A DNA stretch of 64,000 nt from Arthrobacter rhizophilus (GCF_026241105.1 NZ_JAPFFT010000003.1:1-64000), one strand, 5' to 3'. Counted from the stretch's first letter, positions 41,711 through 50,575 are shown. The notes: generated by a model not told the origin, from the sequence alone. Program-made: numbers and translations.

Positions 41711-42304
41711 TCAGGCAGGTGCGTCAGCCGGCGGAACGTCGGCGCCGAATGCAATGTCGAGAAGCTCGACGTCGATCGCGTCGCCGCTGTTGTCGAGGTC
41801 GACGTGGCGGGCAGCTTTCCACTCGCAGGCGTTGGCCTGGGACGCGGCCCAGAATTGCTCCCAGTTGTTGAGTTTCCACTCGTCGCGCTCATACCCCCGG
41901 GCCACAAGGCGCGCCCTGACGGCCTCGCCATCGGTTCGAACATGCACCACGATCAGCTCGGCCTCAGGCCATTGGTGCTCCCGCCGGGCGTCGATGAGGT
42001 AGTCCGGATCGACGAAGAACTTGCCAAAAGGCGCGTCCAGGACCACGGAGCGGCCGATGCTCAGGTTGTCACGGGTGAGGTCCAAAATGGACGCGTACTC
42101 CAGCGGCAGGATGGCTTGCTGGTAGAACTCGTTGTTGTCCCGCTCGTTCGGATCGGAACCGTTGAGCGTCAGCAGCAGCTCCGTGAATCGCTTGGTGGCC
42201 GTGTCCTTGTCGATGTAAGCGGCGCCGTAGTGTTCGGCGAGGAGCTTGCTGACGCTCGACTTGCCGGAGCCCGCCGGCCCGATCACGAAAAATACCTGCG
42301 GCAT
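41711..42304 (-). CDS. P-loop kinase-like ATPase, substrate unknown
   Basis: I start at ATG 42304 (MPQVFFVIGPAG); the longer frame upstream is not convincing. The 197-residue protein opens with the Walker A GPAGSGKSS and has YIDKDTATKRFTELLL and VVLDAPFGKFF, followed by LIVVHVRTDGEAVRARLVARG as in small-molecule kinases of the AAA_33/gluconokinase-like group. It lies after the MFS transporter and aldolase genes on the same strand (118-bp gap) and could phosphorylate the imported substrate. That is inference from position. Confidence 0.6.
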   Translation of the reverse strand: MPQVFFVIGPAGSGKSSVSKLLAEHYGAAYIDKDTATKRFTELLLTLNGSDPNERDNNEFYQQAILPLEYASILDLTRDNLSIGRSVVLDAPFGKFFVDPDYLIDARREHQWPEAELIVVHVRTDGEAVRARLVARGYERDEWKLNNWEQFWAASQANACEWKAARHVDLDNSGDAIDVELLDIAFGADVPPADAPA

Positions 42305-42422
42305 GGTTGTCTTCAACTGTCTGTTCTGCATTGAACCCTGGATATTGAACGCTGGATCAAATTCTTTCAACAAAGGGCTGTGGCGGGTGGGCTTTGTTGC
42401 CGTCCCCGCCACAGCGCTGAGA

Positions 42423-43718
42423 CTAGGCCGTAACGGTGGCCCGACGGTCCTTGACGAAGAAGCCGTAGGAGAGTGCACCCACCACTAGCAGGACTCCGCC
42501 GATCAGGAAGACGAAGGTGTAGTTTCCACCGGTCTCGGTAAGGATGAAGCCCGTGACGATCGGGGCGAGTGCCGCACCGAGGAAGCCGCCGAAGTTCTGG
42601 ATGGCGCCCAAGGATGCAACCTGGGTGGGTTCTGCGATGTCCGCGGCCAGCGTCCAGAGGACACCGATCGGCACCTGGGCGGCGAAGTAACCGACAGAGA
42701 GCAGGACGATAGCCAGTGCGGAGTTGTCAACGTAGGCAACGGGCAGGACGGCTGCGGCTGCGAGGAGTGCGCCTCCGACGATCGGGAGCTTGCGGGCGGT
42801 GACGGTAGGAATACCGCGGCGGATGGCCCTGCTGGAGATCACGCCGCCAGTCAGCACGCCGATGATGCCGCAGAGGAACGGAAGGGCTGCGAGCCATCCA
42901 CTCTGGCTGAGGCTGAAGCCACGGGCGGTCTGCAGGTAGCTCGGGAGCCAGGTGAGGTAGACCCACACCGTGTAGAAGATGCCGAATGCGCCCAGAACCA
43001 TGAACCAGGTGTTCTTCTGCTTGAGCAGTTCGCCCCAGCCGGCTTGCTTTTCCTTTGGCTTGGACTGCTCTTCGAACTCGGCACCCTTGATGAGGAACTG
43101 TTCCTTGAGCGTGGGGTCACGGTAGACGCGGAGCCATACGAGGGCGATGATCACGCCGAGTGCGCCGATGACGATGAACATGCCGCGCCAGGTCATGGTC
43201 AGCAAGAGGAAGGTCAGCAGCGGCGGGGCAATCGCGTTGGCAATCTGCGAGCCGGTGTTGACGATCGAGACCGGGAGGGCGCGCTCTGTCTTGTTGAACC
43301 AGCGGTCGGCGACCTTCAGCCCGGAGGTGAAGAACGGGGATTCGGAGATACCGAGTGCCACGCGGGCGGCGTACAGGAAGCCGAAGGAGTTGGCGAGGGA
43401 GGAGAGCATCGAGATGATGGACCAGAGCCCGGCCGCCCAGGCGAACATGCGCTTGGGACCGTATTTGTCCACGAGGTAGCCGGCCGGCAGGTTGGCGATG
43501 GCGTAGGGCCACGAGAATGCCGAGAGCAACAGTCCCATCTGGAGCGCATTGAGGCCGAATTCCTTGGCAATCGTGGTGTTCGCGATGCTGAGGTTGTTTC
43601 GGTCGAGGTAGTTCACGATCCCGCCGATGACCAGCAGGGCTACCAGGTACCACCTGATTCTCACGCGATGCAGGGGCTTGGTGTCCGCGGTATCAATATC
43701 TGCTGATGCTTGGCTCAT
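42423..43718 (-). CDS. MFS transporter, anion:cation symporter (ACS) type
   Basis: I start at ATG 43718 with GGAG eight bases upstream. The 431-residue 12-helix protein has YLDRNNLSIANTTIAKEFGL, SWPYAIANLPAGYLVDKYGP and WTLAADIAEPTQVASLGAIQ, typical of the ACS family that carries hexuronates, galactonate or glucarate with protons. Being 130 bp downstream of a KDPG/KDPGal aldolase gene on the same strand, it most likely imports a sugar acid degraded through that aldolase. Confidence 0.85.
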   Translation of the reverse strand: MSQASADIDTADTKPLHRVRIRWYLVALLVIGGIVNYLDRNNLSIANTTIAKEFGLNALQMGLLLSAFSWPYAIANLPAGYLVDKYGPKRMFAWAAGLWSIISMLSSLANSFGFLYAARVALGISESPFFTSGLKVADRWFNKTERALPVSIVNTGSQIANAIAPPLLTFLLLTMTWRGMFIVIGALGVIIALVWLRVYRDPTLKEQFLIKGAEFEEQSKPKEKQAGWGELLKQKNTWFMVLGAFGIFYTVWVYLTWLPSYLQTARGFSLSQSGWLAALPFLCGIIGVLTGGVISSRAIRRGIPTVTARKLPIVGGALLAAAAVLPVAYVDNSALAIVLLSVGYFAAQVPIGVLWTLAADIAEPTQVASLGAIQNFGGFLGAALAPIVTGFILTETGGNYTFVFLIGGVLLVVGALSYGFFVKDRRATVTA

Positions 43719-43848
43719 GCAGCTCACTCCTTTGTGTTCTGACCGACGGTCTTTGTCGGGTTGTGCTTTCGCCGGCTCCTGCCGGGTTTTGTTTGCCGGC
43801 CGGTGCCGGACTCCGGCTCGCGCCGGGTTTTTGGATCGCGGGGTTCGG

Positions 43849-44496
43849 CTAGCGCCGGGCTTCGTCGATCGCTGCGAGGAAGGTCTGTGCAGCGCGGGCA
43901 ACGAGTCCGTAGTCGCCGTCGTTCCGGGCCGCCTTTGTCACAAAACTTCCCACGCCGACGGCGGTCACACCGGCGTCGAACCAGGCGCCGACATTCGCGG
44001 GGGTCACTCCGCCGGAAGGCATGATGGGTGCCTGCGGCAAGGGTGCCAGGATGGTCTTGACGTATGAAGGCCCACCGAGTTCAGCGGGGAACAGCTTGAT
44101 GATGTCCGCCCCGGCTTCCAGGGTGTTGACGACCTCCGTGGGGGTGAACGCTCCGCTGGCAGTGACGGCTTGGTAGCGGTTTCCGGCAGCGATCATCTTC
44201 GGGTTGAACTGCGGGCTGACCAGCAACCGCGCGCCCGCAGAGATGCTTGCGAAGGCAGCCTCTGCGTCGAGCACGGTACCGGCACCGATCACGATGCCTT
44301 GGTCCCCGTATTTGTCGGCAAGCCGCTCGATGACTCCCAGGGCGCCGGGAACAGTCAACGGGACCTCCACTGCACGGATGCCGCCCTCGATGGCAGCTTC
44401 AGATACGCGGTAGGCCTCGTCGGCACTGTCCAGGCGGGCAATCAGCAAGGCGCCGGTGCGGACGATGGTCTCTAGTACTTCGAATTTTGTTAACAT
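43849..44496 (-). CDS. eda: 2-dehydro-3-deoxy-(6-phospho)gluconate/galactonate aldolase
   Basis: The 215-residue class I aldolase has AVEVPLTVPGAL with the catalytic Glu, VIGAGTVLDAE, and the Schiff-base lysine in IIKLFPAELGG. It splits KDPG or KDPGal to pyruvate and glyceraldehyde-3-phosphate. It leads an operon with the ACS transporter. The start is ATG 44496. Just upstream (44521-44581) lies a promoter segment almost identical to the one in front of the DeoR regulator at 49092. Confidence 0.88.
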   Translation of the reverse strand: MLTKFEVLETIVRTGALLIARLDSADEAYRVSEAAIEGGIRAVEVPLTVPGALGVIERLADKYGDQGIVIGAGTVLDAEAAFASISAGARLLVSPQFNPKMIAAGNRYQAVTASGAFTPTEVVNTLEAGADIIKLFPAELGGPSYVKTILAPLPQAPIMPSGGVTPANVGAWFDAGVTAVGVGSFVTKAARNDGDYGLVARAAQTFLAAIDEARR

Positions 44497-44520
44497 TGAT
44501 TAAGAGATTACCCCAAATAT

Positions 44521-44581
44521 TCACAAATCGGAACAGTCTGTGAAAACTTGTTAAGCGGGTTTGTCGGCGCGCGAAGGAACC
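44521..44581. promoter_or_regulatory. Promoter/operator segment, left copy of ~60-bp duplicate
   Basis: CACAAATCGGAACAG, two differing bases, then TGTGAAAACTTGTTAAG recurs at 49029-49063. Similarity continues through GGTTTGTC to GCGAAGGA, which in the right copy is the Shine-Dalgarno of the DeoR gene. It is upstream of the aldolase gene and probably contains the binding site of that regulator. The remaining 44582-44761 shows no gene. Confidence 0.65.
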
Positions 44582-44761
44582 TCAATTAACGGGTAGTCAC
44601 TACTCGCGCCCTGGCAACCTCTCATCGAATATGCTCTGCGCGAGACTGTCGACCGTCGGTCGCGGTCGGAATTGAGTCGGAATTGAGCGGCGCGTTTTCG
44701 CTACGTGCCGCGATCAGGGCCTTGTCGACACTTGCGACGCTTCAATCAGGGGACGAATGCC

Positions 44762-47392
44762 ATGCGAAAAGATCCACGCCTCGGTCTTGTGCTCACCGCC
44801 ACCATTGCTTTGGTTTGGGGACTCATGGTCGGTGCGCCCGGCCCGGCCACGGCGGCAACACTTACTCCGCCGGACATGAAGATCCAGGTACCTACCAACC
44901 TCATCTCCATCGGGCTTGACCCTACCAGCGGCCATCCGATGCTCCGCTTCACGCACATCACCTGGGACGCAGGAACGGGTCCCTTTGAAATCGACCCTAC
45001 CTACAATTCCGCCACCGGAACCGCCACCTTCATCCAGTCCCTCTACAACAGCCCAAGCCCGGGAGTCTGGTCACTTGACCACACCGTTCCGGTGGCCGCC
45101 ACCGGGGTCTTCAGCGCGTCGGGCGATTATCAGTTCCCGCTCACCAGATTCACGCTGAACTCCATCAATGCGGACGGCTCAATCGGGGCGGCAGTAGCCA
45201 CCAGCCCGAAGACCGATTACTGCATCACTGCCAACACCAGAGTCGGCACGGTTCCTAACACTCCGTCAAACACGTTCATACCGCAATCGAACTGCACCGA
45301 TCCAACCAAGCCGCTTGGCTGGTCCGTGGGCTGGGGAGATCAGTATGACCAGACCGACCCAGGACAACCAATTGATCTGAGCGGCATTACCAACGGAACT
45401 TATATTCTGCGGGCTGTAGCCGACCCCTTACATGTTCTGACGGAAAGCGATGCCACGAACAACGTCACGGACACCGTGCTGGCCATCAACGGGACCAGCG
45501 TGAGTGTCGTTTCCCAGAGCAACCCGAAGGTTGTTCCCCCGAGCGTTTCGGTGACCAGCCCTTTGCCCGGGGCCTCGGTATCCGGGACGGTGACCGTCTC
45601 AGCCAACGCCGCCGCCACGTCACCCGCCACGGTCTCCACGGTCCAGTTCCTCCTTGACGGCCAGCCGCTGGGCGCTCCCGTGACCGCCTCGCCCTACACC
45701 TATTCCTGGACCGTGGGCAATACGCCACCCGGGACGCACTATCTCAGTGCGCGGGCCACTGACACCGCGGGGAACACCAACACCGCAGCAGTGGTCCCGG
45801 TCTCGGTGCCGAGTTCGTCCACGGGGCTGGCCGTTGACCAAAGCATCCAGGCACGGGGATCCGGGCCAGTGACAACGGCAGCCTTCTCCACAGCGACAAG
45901 CGGAGAAACGCTGATTGCGGAAGTTTCCTCCGATGGGGCCTCCACGGGCGGACAAACAGCGACCGTCAGCGGGGCCGGACTGGCCTGGAGCCTGGTCAGG
46001 CGAAGCAATTCCGTGCACGGCGACGCCGAAATCTGGAGTGCGATAGCCACAACGGCACTGACCGGGGTCACGGTAACGTCAACCCCCGGCCAGTCCGGTT
46101 ACAGTCAGCAGCTCACCGTGCAAAGCTTCATGAATTCAGGGGGAATCGGCGCGTCAGGTTCAGCCGCGGTCGCGTCCGGACCGCCCTCGGTGAGTTTCGC
46201 ATCGAAATCCGCCGGGTCACTGACCTACGCTGTCGGCCAGGACTGGGACAGCGCAACTGCCCGTACTCTCGCTTCCGGACAGCAGATGGTCGCTCAATGG
46301 CTCAACACCACAACCGGGGATACCTTCTGGCTGCAGACAACCACGGCCCTGACCACGGCGGCCGGGCAGACCGTCACACTGAGCGACACCGCACCGACGG
46401 CAGATGAGTGGAACATGGCCGGCGTTGAAATCATTCCCGGGGCGTCCAGTCCGCCACCGCCGGACATGACCCCTCCGACCGTCCAGATCACGAACCCGAC
46501 GGCGGGCCAGACCGTGTCCGGCACCATCACGGTAGCCGCCAATGCCACGGACAATGTCGCGGTCTCCTCAGTCCAGTTCCTGCTCGATAGCCAACCGCTG
46601 GGCAGTCCTGTCACGGCGTCGCCCTATGTGACCAGCTGGAATACAACCACAGCCATCAACGGTGCGCACACTTTGTCAGCGAAGGCGACGGATCCCAGCG
46701 GAAATATCGGCACCGCCCCTGCCATCACCGTTACGGTCCAGAACCCGGCACCGCCGATGATCTGTTTCGTCCTGCAGGCCAACGTGAATGCACGGGGAAC
46801 GGGCACCGTCCAGACGCCCGGCTTCAGTACGGTGGTGGCCGGCGAGGTGCTGCTGGCATTCGTTTCCATGGACGGCCCCAGCGGGGCGGGCAACCAGTCA
46901 GCAACAGTGTCAGGTGCCGGCCTGACGTGGAAGCTGGTTGGGCGCGCCAACTCCCAATCCGGGGATGCCGAAATCTGGTCCGCCACGGCCAGCACAGTAC
47001 TCAACAAGGTCACCGTGAAATCAGCACCCACGAAGACCGGTTACGCCCAGGACCTGACCGTTGTCGCCTATGAAGGCGCGGCCGGAACAGGGGCAGTCTC
47101 CACCGGTAGCGCAGCCAGCCGGGCCCCGGGTCTGACCGTAACAACAACCTCGGCGACGTCGCTCGTCTTCGCCGTCGGTCATGACTGGGACAACGCCACC
47201 GCCAGGACCCTTCCCACCGGCTTCGCCATGCTGGATCAATGGGTTGACCCCACACACGGCGACACCTCCTGGAGTGAATACACCAACCAGTCAACAGGGG
47301 CCGCAGGTACCCAGGTGAAAATCGGGGCAACGGCGCCAACAACAGACCAATGGAACATGACGGCCGTGGAACTGCGCAACTCTGGATCTTGA
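44762..47392 (+). CDS. Secreted lysyl-oxidase-like and Ig-like multidomain protein
   Basis: I start at ATG 44762 (MRKDPRLGLVL). The 876-residue product has a signal peptide (LVLTATIALVWGLMVGAPGP, cleavage near residue 33). Residues ~35-255 resemble the bacterial lysyl-oxidase-like fold (PLGWSVGWGDQYDQTDPGQP, TYILRAVADPLHVLTESD) but lack an HxHxH copper motif. Two Ig-like domains (~260-355 and ~575-660) each contain VQFLLD and ASPY elements. Each is followed by a ~200-residue beta module beginning ARGSG or ARGTG, so the C-terminal two thirds are a duplication. A surface-adhesive or matrix role is likely. Confidence 0.7.
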   Translation: MRKDPRLGLVLTATIALVWGLMVGAPGPATAATLTPPDMKIQVPTNLISIGLDPTSGHPMLRFTHITWDAGTGPFEIDPTYNSATGTATFIQSLYNSPSPGVWSLDHTVPVAATGVFSASGDYQFPLTRFTLNSINADGSIGAAVATSPKTDYCITANTRVGTVPNTPSNTFIPQSNCTDPTKPLGWSVGWGDQYDQTDPGQPIDLSGITNGTYILRAVADPLHVLTESDATNNVTDTVLAINGTSVSVVSQSNPKVVPPSVSVTSPLPGASVSGTVTVSANAAATSPATVSTVQFLLDGQPLGAPVTASPYTYSWTVGNTPPGTHYLSARATDTAGNTNTAAVVPVSVPSSSTGLAVDQSIQARGSGPVTTAAFSTATSGETLIAEVSSDGASTGGQTATVSGAGLAWSLVRRSNSVHGDAEIWSAIATTALTGVTVTSTPGQSGYSQQLTVQSFMNSGGIGASGSAAVASGPPSVSFASKSAGSLTYAVGQDWDSATARTLASGQQMVAQWLNTTTGDTFWLQTTTALTTAAGQTVTLSDTAPTADEWNMAGVEIIPGASSPPPPDMTPPTVQITNPTAGQTVSGTITVAANATDNVAVSSVQFLLDSQPLGSPVTASPYVTSWNTTTAINGAHTLSAKATDPSGNIGTAPAITVTVQNPAPPMICFVLQANVNARGTGTVQTPGFSTVVAGEVLLAFVSMDGPSGAGNQSATVSGAGLTWKLVGRANSQSGDAEIWSATASTVLNKVTVKSAPTKTGYAQDLTVVAYEGAAGTGAVSTGSAASRAPGLTVTTTSATSLVFAVGHDWDNATARTLPTGFAMLDQWVDPTHGDTSWSEYTNQSTGAAGTQVKIGATAPTTDQWNMTAVELRNSGS

Positions 47393-47438
47393 ACCGCAAC
47401 AGTCCATCCTGGCAGCCGCCGCTTCCCGCGGTGCTGCG

Positions 47439-47861
47439 CTATTTGGCTGCGGGGGTGAGGGACTCGATCAGTGCCTCGATGCGGGATTTGATCTCGTCCC
47501 GGATTGGACGGACGGCCTCGATGCCCTGGCCGGCCGGATCTTCAAGGACCCAGTCCTCGTAGCGCTTGCCGGGGAAGTACGGGCACTCGTCTCCGCAGCC
47601 CATGGTGATCACGACGTCGGATTCCTTCACGGCTTCGGTGGTGAGGATTTTGGGGATCTCGGCGGACATGTCGATTCCGAGTTCGGCCATGGCCTCGACG
47701 GCGGCGGGGTTGACCTTGTCTGCGGGCTGGGACCCGGCGGAACGGACCTCAATCCGCCCCTCAGCAAGGGTGGTGAGGAAGGAGGCAGCCATCTGGGAAC
47801 GCCCGGCGTTGTGGACACAGACGAAGAGAACGGAGGGTTTCTTGACGGTTTCAGTGCTCAT
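47439..47861 (-). CDS. arsC: Arsenate reductase, low-molecular-weight phosphatase type
   Basis: I start at ATG 47861 (MSTETVKK). The 140-residue protein has the P-loop CVHNAGRSQ (C-x5-R) near the N-terminus and a downstream CGDECPYFPGKRYEDW with the resolving cysteines and YEDWVLEDP, typical for thioredoxin- or mycothiol-coupled arsenate reductases. It reduces arsenate to arsenite. The start overlaps the aquaporin stop, third in arsR-aquaporin-arsC. Confidence 0.9.
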   Translation of the reverse strand: MSTETVKKPSVLFVCVHNAGRSQMAASFLTTLAEGRIEVRSAGSQPADKVNPAAVEAMAELGIDMSAEIPKILTTEAVKESDVVITMGCGDECPYFPGKRYEDWVLEDPAGQGIEAVRPIRDEIKSRIEALIESLTPAAK

Positions 47862-48604
47862 GAGAGGACCTTTCGATCGGGCGCGGCCACGGCGGGCGCG
47901 GCCAAGGCGGGCGCGGCCAAGGCGGGCGCGGCCAAGGCGGGTGCGGGTATGGATGGATAGAGAGCACGGATCAGCAAGAATCCTGCGGCGCCGCCCAACA
48001 GCTGGGCGATGATGAACGCCGGGGCGGAGACCGGGGCGATCCCCGCGAAGGTGTCGGTGATGGTCCTGGCCACGGTCACGGCGGGGTTGGCGAAACTGGT
48101 GGAGCTGGTGAACCAGTAGGCAGCCGTGATGTAGCCGCCCACGGCGAAGGCTACCCTTTCGGCGCGGCCGGAGCGGACGGTGCCGAAGACGATCAGGACC
48201 AGCCCGATGGTGGCGATGACCTCGCCAAGCCACAACCCCGTCCCGGCGCGTTCATGCGTGGAGAGCGTCACGGCGTCGAGGCCGAACATCAGGTTGGCGA
48301 TCACGGTTCCGGCCAGGCCACCGGCGAACTGGGCGGCGATCAGGCCCAGGGCGGTGCGCGTGTCCAGTATGCCGAGTGCCCGTTCCACCAGCGTGACCAC
48401 GGGGTTGAAGGATGCCGAGACCGGCTGCAGGGCCAGGATCAGGGCCACCAGCGCCGCGCCCGTGGCGATGCTGTTCTGCAGGAGCTGCAGTCCGACGTCG
48501 TTCGGGGACAGGCGCGAGGCCATCACCCCGGACCCGACCACAGCCATGATCAGAAAGGCGGTGCCGGCGAACTCCGCGACGGCGCGCCGCATGAGCACGC
48601 TCAC
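47858..48604 (-). CDS. Aquaporin-family channel in ars operon (AqpS-like)
   Basis: The 248-residue MIP-family protein has about six helices and the two half-helix motifs FNPVVT (a variant with Val) and FANPAVT. It starts with GTG 48604 overlapping the arsR stop (GTGA). In rhizobial arsenic operons an AqpS channel replaces the ArsB/Acr3 pump and lets arsenite leak out. With no arsB or acr3 here, this operon seems to use the same logic. The C-terminus ends in four APALA-type repeats encoded by a 15-bp tandem repeat. Confidence 0.8.
   Translation of the reverse strand: MSVLMRRAVAEFAGTAFLIMAVVGSGVMASRLSPNDVGLQLLQNSIATGAALVALILALQPVSASFNPVVTLVERALGILDTRTALGLIAAQFAGGLAGTVIANLMFGLDAVTLSTHERAGTGLWLGEVIATIGLVLIVFGTVRSGRAERVAFAVGGYITAAYWFTSSTSFANPAVTVARTITDTFAGIAPVSAPAFIIAQLLGGAAGFLLIRALYPSIPAPALAAPALAAPALAAPAVAAPDRKVLS
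47880..47943. repeat. 15-bp tandem repeat at aquaporin C-terminus
   Basis: GCGCGGCCAAGGCGG is repeated about four times (one unit with GCCACGG). It is read in frame as alanine/proline/leucine pentads. Such a multiple of three can expand or contract without breaking the gene. Confidence 0.8.
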
Positions 48605-48951
48605 CGGCTCTTTCCCCCGATGAGGGCGGCAAGGTTTTCCAGGGCATCGGTGCGCGCACGGTAGTAGACCCAGACGCCTCGCTTTTCGCGCTCCAACAGG
48701 CCCGCTTCGTGCAGGACCTTCAGGTGGTGGCTGATGGTCGGCTGGGACAGCTCAAAGGCGTCGTTGAGGTCGCATACGCAGGCTTCGCCGCCTTCGTGGG
48801 ACGCAACGAGGGACATCAGCCGCAGCCGCACCGGATCGCCCAGCGCCTTCAGCAGCGGCACAATCCCCTCGGCTTCCGATTCCGAGAGCGGTTCCCTCGA
48901 TAGGGGCGAACAACACGCCACCGCCTGGACGGGCGTTAACTCCAATGACAT
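48601..48951 (-). CDS. arsR: ArsR-family arsenic-responsive repressor
   Basis: I start at ATG 48951 (MSLELTP). The 116-residue winged-helix protein has PVRLRLMSLVA, ACVCDLNDAF with the Cys-x-Cys of the metal-binding alpha3-type region, and recognition helix SQPTISHHLKVLHEAGLL. N-terminal CCSP may supply a third ligand. It is first in the operon and a palindrome covers its start (48949-48982), indicating autoregulation relieved by arsenite. Confidence 0.88.
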   Translation of the reverse strand: MSLELTPVQAVACCSPLSREPLSESEAEGIVPLLKALGDPVRLRLMSLVASHEGGEACVCDLNDAFELSQPTISHHLKVLHEAGLLEREKRGVWVYYRARTDALENLAALIGGKSR

Positions 48952-48982
48952 AGACACTTGTAAATATTTACATCTGTCGATG
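48949..48982. promoter_or_regulatory. ArsR operator palindrome
   Basis: A 34-bp imperfect palindrome centred on AATATT reads CATAGACACTTGTAAATA on one side and its near inverse on the other (TATTTACATCTGTCGATG). It overlaps the arsR start codon, the typical place for an ArsR operator. Confidence 0.7.
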
Positions 48983-49028
48983 TTTAAGGCAAGGCCGTGC
49001 ACCTATCAGGGATGTCGGCTCCGGCAAG

Positions 49029-49091
49029 CACAAATCGGAACAGCGTGTGAAAACTTGTTAAGATGGGGTTGTCCACCGCGAAGGAGCAACT
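49029..49091. promoter_or_regulatory. Promoter/operator segment, right copy of ~60-bp duplicate
   Basis: Repeats the 44521-44581 segment (CACAAATCGGAACAG, two differing bases, TGTGAAAACTTGTTAAG) and ends in the GCGAAGGAG ribosome binding site of the DeoR gene. This is likely the autoregulatory site. Confidence 0.7.
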
Positions 49092-49898
49092 TTGAGTTCG
49101 TCAACATCACCTCCCCTGATCCCGGAGCAGCGCCATCAGGAGATCCTTCGCTTGCTTCGCCGCGAGGGGGTGCTGAGCATCCGCAGCCTCACGGAATCCA
49201 TGAACGTCTCCCACATGACCATCCGGCGCGACATCACAGCCCTCGAAGATGCCGGGCATGTGTTGTCGGTCCAGGGTGGCGTGCGTTTAGCGGAGGGGAC
49301 CAGCCAGGAGCCTCCCCGGGAGAGGGAATCCCGGGCGCAGCTGGAGCTGCCTCGGAAAAAAGCAATCGCCGAGCTTGCGTCCCAGTTCGTCGAGGATGAC
49401 ATGGTTCTGTTCCTCGACGCCGGTACCACTTGCCAGTCCGTGGTCCCCTACCTCGGCGCCCGGAAGAACATCACGGTGGTCACCAACGATTTTTACGTGG
49501 TCACGTCTTTGTTCGCGTACCCGAACGTTGAGACCATCCACACCGGGGGCGTGGTGGATGCTTCCAGTGCCTCAAGCTCAGGCCGTATGGCAGCCGACGC
49601 CATCAAGCACATCAACATCGATCTGTTCTTCATGAGTACGGGCGCATGGAGCCTGTCCCGCGGCGTCACCACGCCGTCCATGGACAAGGTGGAAATGAAA
49701 CTGGCCGCGCTCGAGTCAGCGTCGCGCTGCTTCCTGCTGGCGGACAGCACCAAGTTTGGAACCTTTGCGAAGTTCCGGGTGGCGCCGATCGAGCAACTAG
49801 ATGCCGTTGTCACCGACGACGAACTGGCGCAGGACACCCAAGAGAACATCCAGGAATTGGGCGTCACGGTACATGTCGCGGCAACCAACGGCTTCTAA
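49092..49898 (+). CDS. DeoR/GlpR-family sugar-phosphate regulator
   Basis: TTG start at 49092 lies eight bases after AAGGAG. The 268-residue protein has the DeoR N-terminal helix-turn-helix (RHQEILRLLRREGVLSIRSL, MNVSHMTIRRDI, VQGGVRL) and the phosphosugar-binding DeoRC domain with LFLDAGTTCQSVVPYL and STGAWSLSRGVTTP. Its promoter sequence recurs in front of the aldolase/ACS operon at 44496, so it most likely controls sugar-acid use there, although an arsenic/Ig island now separates them. Confidence 0.85.
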   Translation: MSSSTSPPLIPEQRHQEILRLLRREGVLSIRSLTESMNVSHMTIRRDITALEDAGHVLSVQGGVRLAEGTSQEPPRERESRAQLELPRKKAIAELASQFVEDDMVLFLDAGTTCQSVVPYLGARKNITVVTNDFYVVTSLFAYPNVETIHTGGVVDASSASSSGRMAADAIKHINIDLFFMSTGAWSLSRGVTTPSMDKVEMKLAALESASRCFLLADSTKFGTFAKFRVAPIEQLDAVVTDDELAQDTQENIQELGVTVHVAATNGF

Positions 49899-49910
49899 CA
49901 CGCCACCACG

Positions 49911-49924
49911 TAGTGGTGCGCCTG
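49911..49924. repeat. Short hairpin repeat TAGTGGTGCGCCTG, copy 1 of 3
   Basis: The 14-mer occurs here, at 50573-50586 and at 52544-52557. Each is preceded by a CACCAC- or CACACC-like arm, so a short hairpin forms at three gene ends: after the DeoR gene, across the stop of the cation transporter, and across the stop of the MBL hydrolase. It probably acts as a weak terminator. Confidence 0.55.
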
Positions 49925-49957
49925 AATGTTTGTTCATATGGAAGAAGCAGACACCCC

Positions 49958-50575
49958 ATGACCAGTCCTGACGTCAACGCAACCCCAACCACAGACTCCG
50001 GGATGCTGTTGCGCCGCGGCCTTCGTCTGGAATACGCGACCCTCGGCTGGAACGTGGTGGGCCTCGGCGTTCTTGCCGCCGCGGCCATTCAGGCCGGTTC
50101 CCCTGCGCTGGCCGGTTTCGGCTTGGATTCCCTGATCGAGATCTTCGCTTCGGTGGTGGTCGTGTGGCAGCTCAAGGGCGCCCACAAGGAGCGCGAAGCT
50201 CCCGCGATGAGACTGATAGGGACGGCTTTCGCCGTTCTCGGCGCCTACTTGCTCATCCAGTTGGCCATTGTGTTTGCCACAGGCGTCCGCCCTGGCACCT
50301 CAGCTCCGGGCATCGTGTGGACGGCCCTGACCTTGGTGGTCATGCTCGCCCTTGCTTGGGGGAAGATCCGCACCGGGCGCAGCTTGGGCAATCCGGTGCT
50401 CCGCGCTGAAGGAAGAGTGACTCTGGTGGATGCCTATCTGGCCGGCGCGGTCCTGGCCGGGCTCGCCCTTAACGCCTTGTTCGGCTGGTGGTGGGCCGAT
50501 CCCCTGGCGGGGGTCGTGATCATTTACTACGCTCTCCTCGAGGCCCGCCACGCCTTCAAACACACCACCCCTTAG
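49958..50575 (+). CDS. CDF-like cation transporter, membrane domain only
   Basis: The 205-residue protein starts at ATG 49958. It has about five membrane segments and the cation-diffusion-facilitator metal-site region FGLDSLIEIFAS, with AEGRVTLVDAYLAG as the matching second site. The C-terminal cytoplasmic domain of full CDF proteins is missing, as in a known group of short actinobacterial members. Zn, Fe or Mn export is possible. It follows the DeoR gene by 59 bp but may be independent. Confidence 0.75.
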   Translation: MTSPDVNATPTTDSGMLLRRGLRLEYATLGWNVVGLGVLAAAAIQAGSPALAGFGLDSLIEIFASVVVVWQLKGAHKEREAPAMRLIGTAFAVLGAYLLIQLAIVFATGVRPGTSAPGIVWTALTLVVMLALAWGKIRTGRSLGNPVLRAEGRVTLVDAYLAGAVLAGLALNALFGWWWADPLAGVVIIYYALLEARHAFKHTTP

